26,505 nucleotides of DNA. Origin: JAJKIP01 sp040509055 (GTDB taxonomy: Bacteria > Bacteroidota > Bacteroidia > Chitinophagales > Chitinophagaceae). This document shows positions 15,001 through 21,618 of the stretch, piece by piece. Under the pieces are notes generated by a model, which ran no database searches, was not told where the DNA came from, and worked only from the letters and a program-made list of their open reading frames with translations. Made by a program: the position numbers and the translations under genes. The first letter of the stretch is position 1. Each line of letters starts with the position of its first letter. Location: assembly GCA_040509055.1 (NCBI GenBank), contig JBEVLT010000390.1, forward strand, positions 1-26,505. Direction: 5' to 3'.

Positions 15001-17697
15001 AACAGGCGGCAACTTATAAACAAAAGAGCCCATGGCCCCGGTACCGTAAGGAGTGGTGACCGAAACCACACCTGATGCGCCTGTTCCCAGCACGGCAGTG
15101 ATCGTTGTCGGCGAAACCACGGTAAATGACTGGGCAGCTACGCCCCCGAAACGGACCTGTGTAGCATCCGTAAAATTTGTCCCGGTGATCGTGATCGTTT
15201 GCCCGAGACCGCCCGCAGGGGGATTATAATTGAACACATTTGGCGGATACATGAACACAAAGCCGGCCAGGGTGCCCGTACCATATGGCGTTACCACCGT
15301 TACATCGCCTGTGCCCCCGTTGGCCAGCACGGCTGTGATGGTAGTAGGCGACACAATCGTAAAGGAAGCGGCAGCGATACCGCCGAACCGGACAGCCGTA
15401 ACACCGATAAAATTGGTCCCCGTGACCGTGACGGTGCTGCCGGTAAACCCTGTAGGGGTAAAGGAACTGACCACCGGTGCGGGTATATATGTAAACCCGC
15501 TGATGGTAGCGGTACCGTCGGGGGTAGTGACCGAAATATTTCCCGAAGCCCCTGCTGCCACTTTTGCATTGATGGTGGTAGCGGAGACCACCGTAAACGA
15601 TTGAGCCGGCACACCGCCAAAGCTGACTGCCGTAGCGCCGGTAAACCGGGTACCGGTGATCGCAATGGTCATTCCCATACCCCCGTTGGCGGGTGTAAAT
15701 GATGTAATAGCTGGTGGCGGCGGAGGCTGATAGGTAAACCCGGCTAATGTGGCGGTGCCATACGGAGTGGTCACGCTGACATCGCCGCTGGCGCCCGATC
15801 CGATCTTTGCCGTGATCGTAGTCGGCGAAACGATGGTAAACGATTGGGCGGCCACTCCGCCAAACTTAACCGAAGTAGCGGTGGAGAGAAACGTGCCCGT
15901 GATCGTGATGACTGTTCCCGTTGCAGCCGAAACAGGCGTAAATGAAGTGATCGTGGGAGGAGCATGGAATGTAAAGCCTTCTTTCCTGTTGGTGCCATAC
16001 TGGTTGGTGGCCGATACGCTTCCGGATGCGCCGGCGCCTACCACAGCCGTTATTTTAGTGGCATTGACAATGGTAAAGGACGCTGCCGGCACCCCGCCAA
16101 AACCCACCGCGGTAACGCCGGAAAAATTGCTGCCATCGATCGTGACCGTGGTACCGGCCACACCGGATGCCGGGGCAAAGGTCTTGATGGTCGGCTCATT
16201 GCTTTTGTTCCTGATCAGCATGACCCGCTCCGCAGAAAAAGCGCCCCCTGCCAGGTCGCTCTTTCCATCTCCGTCCAGGTCGCCGATGGCAACCACAAAC
16301 GGGGTCAGCAGGGGGTTCAGGTAGGTGGCGCCACCCAATGAGATAGCGCTTGTGGTACTGTTATTCTGAACAACGGCAAGGTCGGAGGTGGCGATAACGA
16401 TATCAGGCTTTCCATCGCCGTTCAGATCGCTGATCGAAGCGCTGTAGGGACCGCTGCGCAAGCCAAAATCAAGCTTCGCTGCAAAGGAAACAGAGCCCGG
16501 TGCAGCGCTGGTGTTCCGGAATACTGAAAATGAATTGGCGCCGTTATTTGCAACGACCAGGTCCGATTTGCCATCCAGGTTGATATCCCCGATCGCAACG
16601 CCGTACGGGCTGCCGGCAGTCGTCAGGTCCTGTCTTGCTGCCAGGGTAATGCTGCCGGAGGAACCGGTATTCCTGAAAATAGAAACGGAATTAAAAAGCT
16701 CATTCACCACGGCCAGGTCGGATTTGCCATCGCCGTCGAGGTCGCCTGCCGCTACGCATTGAGGCGTGCCCGCTGTTGCAAAATCTATTTTTGCGGCAAA
16801 CGACAGGGTGCCGCCAGCACTGGTATTCCTGAAAATGGAGATGGAATTTGAAAAATAATTGGCAATGATGATATCGGGCTTGCCATCTCCATCCATATCT
16901 GCAATGGCAATGCTGTAAGGGCTGTCACCGGTTGTATAGTCTGTTTTAGCTGCAAAGCTAATGGTCCCGGATACGCTTGTATTTTTAAAAACAGACATTT
17001 TTTTGTCTGTGATGCTGGTTGACACCATGTCTGGCTGGCCATCCCCGTTCAGGTCGCCTGCCGCGATGGCGTAGGTGAGCGTCCCTGTGGAAATATCCTG
17101 CTTTTCGGCAAATGAAATGGCGCCGCTGCTTCCCGTATTCCGCAATACGGAAACAGAAGCAGGCGCCCCGATCATGCTGTAATTATTCGCGGTAGCCAGG
17201 TCGGGCTTTCCATCGCCGTCGAAGTCGGCAATCGCCACACCGTTTGGATGCAGATCGGTGGTAGCAAATATCTCCGGTTCGAATGAGTTTTGTGTCTGGT
17301 CGAGGTTTTGCGTGATCGTGATGCCGCCGGGAAAGGTTACAATAAAGGGTTTGCCGGAATAGCCCGTAAGATTATTGACGGTCACCGATACCGGCTGGTA
17401 AGTGGCCCCTGCCGGAACGGATACGGTAAGCGAAGTAGTGGCAGCGGCGGAAACCGTGGCCCGTACAGCTCCGAAATAAACGATATTATTTGCCGGGACA
17501 GCGCTGAAATTGCTTCCTGTGATCGTCACGCTGGTGCCCACAGGGCCGGAGGATGGTGTGAAAGAAGTAATAACAGGCTGGGCAAAAGCGGTGGCGGAAA
17601 ACAAGATGGCCAGCACAAAAAGATATTTTAAAGAATGGGCACAAAGCAAGATCCTTCTTCCCGGCCGGAGAAAGGTAAAATAAGCAGGTGTTTTCAT
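12091..17697 (-). CDS. Giant T9SS-secreted surface protein with two FG-GAP propellers and nine IPT/TIG domains
   Basis: This is a 1868-residue secreted protein. The signal peptide ends near residue 39 (SATAFA before QP) after a long basic N-region; no later Met would keep it. Order: IPT/TIG domain (about 40-125); seven FG-GAP/VCBS repeats (about 145-494) with DxDGDGxxD loops of the calcium-binding type; seven shorter IPT domains of about 80 residues (about 500-1057) sharing SVSFGGVPA-like and VTTPYGTA-like segments; a ninth IPT similar to the first; seven more FG-GAP repeats (about 1165-1515); Ig-like segments with paired Cys (about 1520-1770); and a type IX secretion type A sorting domain from ILFPNPVTDGF (about 1789) to the end. 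Such proteins usually mediate adhesion or bind polysaccharides. No catalytic domain is visible. Divergent from the antiporter gene; apparently monocistronic. Confidence 0.9.
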   Translation of the reverse strand: MKTPAYFTFLRPGRRILLCAHSLKYLFVLAILFSATAFAQPVITSFTPSSGPVGTSVTITGSNFSAVPANNIVYFGAVRATVSAAATTSLTVSVPAGATYQPVSVTVNNLTGYSGKPFIVTFPGGITITQNLDQTQNSFEPEIFATTDLHPNGVAIADFDGDGKPDLATANNYSMIGAPASVSVLRNTGSSGAISFAEKQDISTGTLTYAIAAGDLNGDGQPDMVSTSITDKKMSVFKNTSVSGTISFAAKTDYTTGDSPYSIAIADMDGDGKPDIIIANYFSNSISIFRNTSAGGTLSFAAKIDFATAGTPQCVAAGDLDGDGKSDLAVVNELFNSVSIFRNTGSSGSITLAARQDLTTAGSPYGVAIGDINLDGKSDLVVANNGANSFSVFRNTSAAPGSVSFAAKLDFGLRSGPYSASISDLNGDGKPDIVIATSDLAVVQNNSTTSAISLGGATYLNPLLTPFVVAIGDLDGDGKSDLAGGAFSAERVMLIRNKSNEPTIKTFAPASGVAGTTVTIDGSNFSGVTAVGFGGVPAASFTIVNATKITAVVGAGASGSVSATNQYGTNRKEGFTFHAPPTITSFTPVSAATGTVITITGTFLSTATSVKFGGVAAQSFTIVSPTTITAKIGSGASGDVSVTTPYGTATLAGFTYQPPPPPAITSFTPANGGMGMTIAITGTRFTGATAVSFGGVPAQSFTVVSATTINAKVAAGASGNISVTTPDGTATISGFTYIPAPVVSSFTPTGFTGSTVTVTGTNFIGVTAVRFGGIAAASFTIVSPTTITAVLANGGTGDVTVVTPYGTGTLAGFVFMYPPNVFNYNPPAGGLGQTITITGTNFTDATQVRFGGVAAQSFTVVSPTTITAVLGTGASGVVSVTTPYGTGAMGSFVYKLPPVITAVNPPSAGNAIPVTITGANFENGATSVSFGGVPALSVTVVSSTTITAVVGTGASGTLAVTTPYGTASYTGFTWVPAPGISSFTPVSASAGATVTITGTNLNNASSVSFGGAPASSFTVLSNTSIAAVVGLGVSGTVAVTTPGGAASMNGFTYVASPPPVITSFTPATGAVGTPVVITGMNFNPDPARNTVYFGAVKAVVTAASATSLTVTAPAGSSYVPVTVTSNNLTAFASRPFMISFSGSRWFTPNSFKSYTGHIVGPANSSASIATIDLDGDNKADLVINNGSGIIIYKNNSSGGNLLFDAGTRIDPTLFNDCATVGDLDGDGRPDIAYSLSNSPSPDSLIILRNTSSNGIISFSRSHFASQTKVHDLAIKDLDGDGKPEVVGVSYASDRFCVFRNTTQGSAINFASRAEFVTGGEPSGVALEDLDGDGKPDVIVTNAGNEPGRPSVMVHRNTTTGSTISFTSRIDFVAGVSINDVCTGDLDGDGKPDIAVANGNGSTLLRNLSTPGTIALAPRFDLPTNYTLSQGLSIGDLDGDGKADIAVGEYWFVDSVAVFKNISVPGAFSFDSKVNYATGHLPQGVTISDLDGDGQPDISVGSVINVPTEASRVSVLKNQASGEIQLCSGAGYSLAAPVSGSQYQWQVNTGTGFTDLSDNGNYTGTRTATLQLIDIPASWNGYQYRCVVNAINYNPVSIWVKSSVVPTGTAAAPAQACAGNNFDVTFTGTNIPAGTSVQLWESLNGGAFAAGTTKTYTGTPLAYTINSSTSAGTRKYFFRMTPAGSLCGGANNSDTATVTVSQLATPVLTFTGNTITVSNADATAAYSWQVLNTTGVWNDIVPPATGTSYTATVNGTYRVKATKGSCTAFSNGQGMMVTAIDDLVSAGVGNIILFPNPVTDGFTVDSLRLADKWQTLEITGMDGKTRIKTVSISNRTKVFVPAADLKSGMYIITLRRKNGRPVAVKFIKL
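13150..14215 (-). repeat. Second FG-GAP/VCBS repeat block (seven units) within the giant surface protein
   Basis: Seven repeats of about 50 codons are each marked by a DLDGDGxPD-type loop. The units begin IATIDLDGDNKAD, VGDLDGDGRPD, IKDLDGDGKPE, LEDLDGDGKPD, TGDLDGDGKPD, IGDLDGDGKAD and ISDLDGDGQPD. Seven units match one complete seven-bladed beta-propeller, as in integrin alpha heads. The third unit has Glu in place of the last Asp. Confidence 0.85.
14526..16197 (-). repeat. Array of seven IPT/TIG repeats within the giant surface protein
   Basis: Seven tandem units of about 80 codons (about 240 bases) each start with a P-x-I-x-SFTP-like segment, continue with TITGTNF-like and VxFGGVxAxSFT segments and end with SVTTPYGTAxxxGFxY. 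The adjacent units are similar enough to show as repeated DNA, so unit number may vary between strains by recombination. Confidence 0.85.
16213..17260 (-). repeat. First FG-GAP/VCBS repeat block (seven units) within the giant surface protein
   Basis: Seven units of about 50 codons carry loops IADFDGDGKPD, AGDLNGDGQPD, IADMDGDGKPD, AGDLDGDGKSD, IGDINLDGKSD, ISDLNGDGKPD and IGDLDGDGKSD. The fifth has Leu in place of Gly in the loop. The number fits one seven-bladed propeller. Confidence 0.85.
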
Positions 17698-17748
17698 GTT
17701 AACATATTAGGAACCCCGGAATCAAATACGGTCATTCAGGTAGCGGCG

Positions 17749-17781
17749 CAAAAATATAAAAGAAATAAATCATACGAACAA
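17749..17781 (-). promoter_or_regulatory. Candidate Bacteroidota promoter for the giant surface-protein gene
   Basis: Read on the minus strand, TATTTTTG (17756 down to 17749) is an exact TAnnTTTG -7 box. A TTG (17781-17779) lies 22 bases upstream, within the accepted range for the -33 element. It predicts a leader of about 45 bases before the ATG at 17697. Confidence 0.5.
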
Positions 17782-17958
17782 TGGCCCGTTACTTTAACAT
17801 ATTGAATTCAAGTGTCATATTTATCCTTAACTCAGCTACTTATAAAATAAAGCACTAAACCCGGCAACCCTTCTGTCATTTTTTTCAAATCAGGTAACCG
17901 ATCATTCCTTATTCTGAATTCCCTTCTTAATTTCGGCCGGTATCTCAAAACCACCGGG

Positions 17959-20241
17959 ATGAAAAAATACAGGAACCTCTCGTTCTACGTCACCACCATT
18001 GTCCTTTTCTCTGCCGCCATCTATTATATCATCAGGAAGGGAGCCACGCTGCAGACCGAAAAGGTCGCCCGGTTCGTACCGGAGGTCGAAGCTTCTACCT
18101 GGCAGCAGTTCAAAGATACTTACCGGGCCAACCTCACGCACCCGCTGGCCATCCTGCTGCTGCAGATCATTACCATCATCCTGGTAGCCAGGATCTTCAT
18201 CTTTCTTTGCAGAAAGATCCGGCAGCCGGCCGTCATCGGGGAGGTTATCGCCGGTATTTTCCTGGGGCCATCGTTCGTAGGCATGTATTTCCCGGAATTC
18301 TCCGGCTTCCTGTTTCCCGCCAAATCATTGGGCAACCTGCAGTTCCTCAGCCAGATCGGTCTCATCCTGTTCATGTTCATCATTGGCATGGAGCTGGACC
18401 TGAAGGTGCTGAAGAACAAGGCCCGTGATGCCGTAGTGATCAGCCATGCCAGCATCATCTTTCCGTTTACCCTTGGTATCGGGCTGGCTTATTTTACCTA
18501 CCAGCGTTTTGCCCCACCCCATATCAATTTCCTGTCCTTCGCCCTGTTCATGGGTATTGCCATGAGCATCACCGCCTTCCCTGTGCTGGCCCGCATCGTG
18601 CAGGAGCGCGGCCTCACCAAGACCAAGCTCGGCACCATCGTGATCACCTGCGCCGCAGCCGATGATATCACGGCCTGGTGCATCCTGGCCGCGGTGATCG
18701 CCATCGTCAAAGCAGGATCGGTCAGCAGCTCGCTCTTTATCGTCCTGATGGCCATTGCCTATGTGCTGATCATGATCAAACTCGTTCAGCCCTTCCTGAA
18801 ACGGATGGGGGATAAATATTCCAACAAAGAATCGCTGAGCAAACCGGTGGTCGCGGTCTTCTTCGTGGTGCTGCTGCTTTCTTCTTATGCTACGGAGGTC
18901 ATCGGCATCCATGCCCTGTTCGGCGCCTTTATGGCCGGCGCCATTATGCCGACCAACGTACGCTTCCGCAACCTCTTTATCGAAAAAACAGAAGATGTTT
19001 CCACCGTGCTCCTGCTGCCGCTGTTCTTCGTGTTTACAGGGCTGCGCACGCAGATCGGCCTGCTCAACGATCCGTACCTGTGGTGGACCTGCCTGGCCAT
19101 CATCGGCGTAGCCGTCACCGGCAAGTTTGTCGGCAGCGCCCTGGCAGCCCGTTTTGTAGGCCAGAGCTGGCGCGAAAGCCTGAGCATCGGCGCGCTGATG
19201 AATACCCGCGGGCTGATGGAGCTGATCGTGCTCAATATCGGGTACGACCTGGGCGTGCTGAGCCCGGAGGTGTTTGCCATGCTGGTGCTGATGGCGCTGA
19301 TCACCACGTTTATGACCGGGCCTGCCATGGACCTGATCAACCGGTTTATCCCGGCCCGGGAAGGCGATACCGTGGTGCTGAAGCCAACACCGAAGCAAAC
19401 CGGCAAATACAGTATCCTGATGAGCTTTGGCACGCCCGCCAAAGGCATACCGCTGCTGAAGCTGGCCAATAGCCTGGTGCGAAAAGTAAAAAGCAGCGCC
19501 AGCATCACGGCCCTGCACCTGTCGCCCACCGAAGAGCTGAACCAGTCCAACCTGGAGGAATACGAACGCGAAAATTTTGAGCCGATCGAAAAAGAGTCCC
19601 GGCAGCTGGAGCAGCCCATCACCGCGCTTTTCAAGCCCACGCAGGATGTGAATAACGAGATCATCAATACTGCCAACGGGGGCGACTACGACCTGCTGCT
19701 GCTGGGCGCCGGCTCTTCGGTATTTGAAGGCACCTTGCTGGGCCGGCTGCTGGGTTTTACTACGAAGATCATCAATCCCGAACAGCTGTACCACACCATC
19801 ACCGGCAAGGAGCCGCTCTTTGACAACGGCGTATTCGACGAACGCATCCGCGCTATCACCCGCTCGGCAAAGATACCGGTGGGCATCCTGCTGGATAAAG
19901 GGCTGCACCAGGTCAGAACGGTCATCCTTCCCATATTTTCCATCAGCGACAGCTTCCTGCTGATCTATGCACGGAAGCTGATCCAGAACAACGAATCGAA
20001 CGTGGTGATCCTCGACGCGGCAGGCGTGATCCGGAAAAACCCGGAAATGGGAGCCGCCATCAGCTCCATTGAGCAGGCTTCACCCGATCGCATTTTGCTG
20101 CGGGAGGAACAACCCATTGACAAAACCCTGCTGGAAACACAGGACCTGCTGCTGATCAGCTTCGACAGCTGGAAAAAAGTAGTGGAGAAGAACAGCGAAT
20201 GGCTGGCGGATACGCCTTCGGTGCTGGTGATCAAACCGTAA
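17959..20241 (+). CDS. CPA2-family cation:proton antiporter with C-terminal USP-like region
   Basis: This 760-residue inner-membrane protein exchanges monovalent cations (Na+ or K+) for protons. An extra N-terminal helix (about 8-26) and a short extracytoplasmic loop precede a core of about twelve helices from about 62 to 455. Family segments include RQPAVIGEVIAGIFLGPS (89-106), LILFMFIIGMELDLK (135-149), SITAFPVLARI (203-213) and the ion-binding CAAADDITAW (231-240, Asp235-Asp236). It also has GALMNTRGLMELIVLNIGYDLG, typical of the Na+/H+ exchanger domain. The paired Asp is the pattern of electrogenic members. Residues about 480-758 form a cytoplasmic tail with two universal-stress-protein-like segments, an arrangement shared with plant CHX-type relatives, and probably regulatory. 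Ion preference cannot be read from sequence. It is divergent from the giant surface-protein gene and convergent with the SUF operon. Confidence 0.88.
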   Translation: MKKYRNLSFYVTTIVLFSAAIYYIIRKGATLQTEKVARFVPEVEASTWQQFKDTYRANLTHPLAILLLQIITIILVARIFIFLCRKIRQPAVIGEVIAGIFLGPSFVGMYFPEFSGFLFPAKSLGNLQFLSQIGLILFMFIIGMELDLKVLKNKARDAVVISHASIIFPFTLGIGLAYFTYQRFAPPHINFLSFALFMGIAMSITAFPVLARIVQERGLTKTKLGTIVITCAAADDITAWCILAAVIAIVKAGSVSSSLFIVLMAIAYVLIMIKLVQPFLKRMGDKYSNKESLSKPVVAVFFVVLLLSSYATEVIGIHALFGAFMAGAIMPTNVRFRNLFIEKTEDVSTVLLLPLFFVFTGLRTQIGLLNDPYLWWTCLAIIGVAVTGKFVGSALAARFVGQSWRESLSIGALMNTRGLMELIVLNIGYDLGVLSPEVFAMLVLMALITTFMTGPAMDLINRFIPAREGDTVVLKPTPKQTGKYSILMSFGTPAKGIPLLKLANSLVRKVKSSASITALHLSPTEELNQSNLEEYERENFEPIEKESRQLEQPITALFKPTQDVNNEIINTANGGDYDLLLLGAGSSVFEGTLLGRLLGFTTKIINPEQLYHTITGKEPLFDNGVFDERIRAITRSAKIPVGILLDKGLHQVRTVILPIFSISDSFLLIYARKLIQNNESNVVILDAAGVIRKNPEMGAAISSIEQASPDRILLREEQPIDKTLLETQDLLLISFDSWKKVVEKNSEWLADTPSVLVIKP

Positions 20242-20308
20242 GGAACATATCCGTATCAATTGCGTTTTCGCGCGGCGTGCGCAGCGAATACAAAAATCTC
20301 AAATTCCG

Positions 20309-20332
20309 TTATCGCGGCGGCTGCTGCGATAA
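20309..20332 (-). terminator. Hairpin at the 3' end of the SUF operon
   Basis: A 7-base-pair inverted repeat (TTATCGC at 20309-20315 and GCGATAA at 20326-20332) with a 10-base G/C-rich loop lies 5 bases after the stop of the last operon gene. No immediate T-tract follows, so it is a weak terminator candidate, or simply a 3'-end stabilising hairpin. Confidence 0.3.
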
Positions 20333-20337
20333 ACAGG

Positions 20338-20829
20338 TCAGGCCTTCACGGCATTGCCGGCCAGGAAGCTCTCGCTCTGCTCCAGGATGTAGTTCAGGAA
20401 TCCTTCCGACTCCTCATTCCTGTTCACCAGGTCCTGCAGCGTGATGCGGTGCAGCAGCTGATCCACCGTAAACTGGATCATCTGCCACAGCGAGCGGGCC
20501 GAGCAATCGACCGAGTTGGTACAAAGCCTCACCGAGCTGGCCGGGAGGCCGCTGAAATTCTCATGAAAGGGGATGCCGCCGAGCGCAGCCAGCACATCGC
20601 GGATGATGATCTCGCTGGCCGGCTTCACCAGGATATAGCCTCCCTTGTTGCCGGGCGTGCTGTTGATAAACCCTGCCAGTCGCAGCGTCCGTGCCAGCTT
20701 GGCCACGTAGTGCGTGGTCAGCTTTTCACCTTCGCTCAGCCGGGCAATGCTCATGCCCTGCTGGTCCTTGCAGCCGGCGATGCGGATCAGGATCCTTAAG
20801 CCATATTCTTCCTGCGCAGTGATTTTCAT
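20338..20829 (-). CDS. Rrf2-family transcriptional regulator, last gene of the SUF operon
   Basis: This 163-residue winged-helix DNA-binding protein starts MKITAQEEYGLRILIRIAG, the family hallmark. The helix-turn-helix lies at about 27-58 (SIARLSEGEKLTTHYVAKLA) and the wing at GNKGGYILVKP (60-70). The region that binds an iron-sulfur cluster in IscR holds only Cys103 and Cys109, in RLCTNSVDCSARSLW. Compared from memory with E. coli IscR, these match its second and third Cys, while the first Cys is missing and the His ligand is Arg. It could bind a cluster with other ligands, sense redox state by its thiols, or work without a cluster. It begins 30 bases after the sufT-like stop and is probably co-transcribed, suggesting feedback control of the operon. 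Confidence 0.88.
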   Translation of the reverse strand: MKITAQEEYGLRILIRIAGCKDQQGMSIARLSEGEKLTTHYVAKLARTLRLAGFINSTPGNKGGYILVKPASEIIIRDVLAALGGIPFHENFSGLPASSVRLCTNSVDCSARSLWQMIQFTVDQLLHRITLQDLVNRNEESEGFLNYILEQSESFLAGNAVKA

Positions 20830-20859
20830 TATTTGGATTTTATAGGAGGCGTTTTTTTA

Positions 20860-21174
20860 TTAGAGCATCCCCAGCTCCAGCTGGGCTGCTTCCGACATCA
20901 TGCTTTTGTCCCAGGGCGGGGTCCAGGTGATGGCCACGTGCACATCGTTCACCCCTTCGATCTCGCGCAATTTCTGGTCTATTTCCACCGGTATGCTTTG
21001 CGCCGCCGGGCAGGCCGGCGAGGTCAGCGTCATCACGATCTGCACATTGTTGATGGGCAGCACATTCACTTCATAGATCAGGCCCAGCTCGTAAATATTC
21101 ACCGGTATTTCCGGGTCATAGATCGTTTGCAGCCGCTCGATCACTTTTGCTTTCAGCTCTTCTTCGGTATTCAT
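20860..21174 (-). CDS. sufT: SufT-like DUF59/MIP18-family iron-sulfur assembly protein
   Basis: This 104-residue protein consists of a single DUF59 (MIP18-like) domain. The family motif DPEIPVNIYELGLIY is at 20-34 and the conserved cysteine lies in MTLTSPACPAA (48-58, Cys55). Members assist maturation of iron-sulfur proteins; the name SufT is used when the gene lies in a suf operon. The start overlaps the sufE stop in an ATGA junction, so translation is coupled. PaaD is a relative in phenylacetate pathways, but the SUF context makes that reading unlikely. Confidence 0.9.
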   Translation of the reverse strand: MNTEEELKAKVIERLQTIYDPEIPVNIYELGLIYEVNVLPINNVQIVMTLTSPACPAAQSIPVEIDQKLREIEGVNDVHVAITWTPPWDKSMMSEAAQLELGML

Positions 21175-21614
21175 GAGGTTATCGGGTTCTTTACTTTAAA
21201 GGCCAGCGCATAGTTCTTCATCTGCTTCACCATCGACAGCAGGCCGTTGCTGCGGGTCTGCGCCAGGTGCGTGGTCATGCCGATCTTTTGGATAAAGCCC
21301 AGGTCCGCTGCCAGGATCTCATCCGGCGTATGACCGGAGAGCACGCGGATCAGCATGCTGATCAATCCTTTTACGATCATGGCATCGCTTTCGGCTTTGA
21401 AAAAGATCTTTCCGTCCCGGTAGTCGGCCGTCAGCCATACGGTGGACTGGCAGCCTCTTACCTTGTTTTCGTCCGTCTTGTATTGCTCGTCCAGCGGCGG
21501 CAGCTTCTTGCCCAGGTCGATGATGTATTCGTACTTATCGTCCCAGGAGTCGAACAGGGCAAACTCGTCGATGATCTCCTGCTCCGTTTCCGCTATCGTC
21601 TGTTTTGGCTCCAT
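21171..21614 (-). CDS. sufE: SufE sulfur-acceptor protein
   Basis: SufE takes the persulfide sulfur from the SufS cysteine desulfurase, stimulates it and passes sulfur to the SufBCD scaffold. The 147-residue length is typical. The active cysteine is Cys55 in KVRGCQSTVW (51-60), and the C-terminal half has the usual HTPDEI and LAQTRSNGLLSMVKQMK segments. It begins 4 bases after the sufS stop, and its own stop overlaps the sufT-like start. Acts in the cytosol. Confidence 0.95.
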   Translation of the reverse strand: MEPKQTIAETEQEIIDEFALFDSWDDKYEYIIDLGKKLPPLDEQYKTDENKVRGCQSTVWLTADYRDGKIFFKAESDAMIVKGLISMLIRVLSGHTPDEILAADLGFIQKIGMTTHLAQTRSNGLLSMVKQMKNYALAFKVKNPITS

Positions 21615-21618
21615 GCTA

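Noticed and set aside
12091..17697. Direct-repeat pattern in the giant gene as a CRISPR array or mobile repeat
   Set aside because: The periodicity is in codons of an intact reading frame (about 50 or 80 codons) and follows protein-domain boundaries; no spacer/repeat structure exists.
17928..17935. TAATTTCG as a -7 promoter box for the antiporter gene
   Set aside because: One mismatch to TAnnTTTG and no TTG at the right spacing upstream; the position is plausible but the support is insufficient.
18325..19908. Long minus-strand open frame (527 codons) opposite the antiporter
   Set aside because: The peptide is dominated by His, Gln, Asp and Gly, as expected from the complement of membrane-protein codons; no family features are seen.
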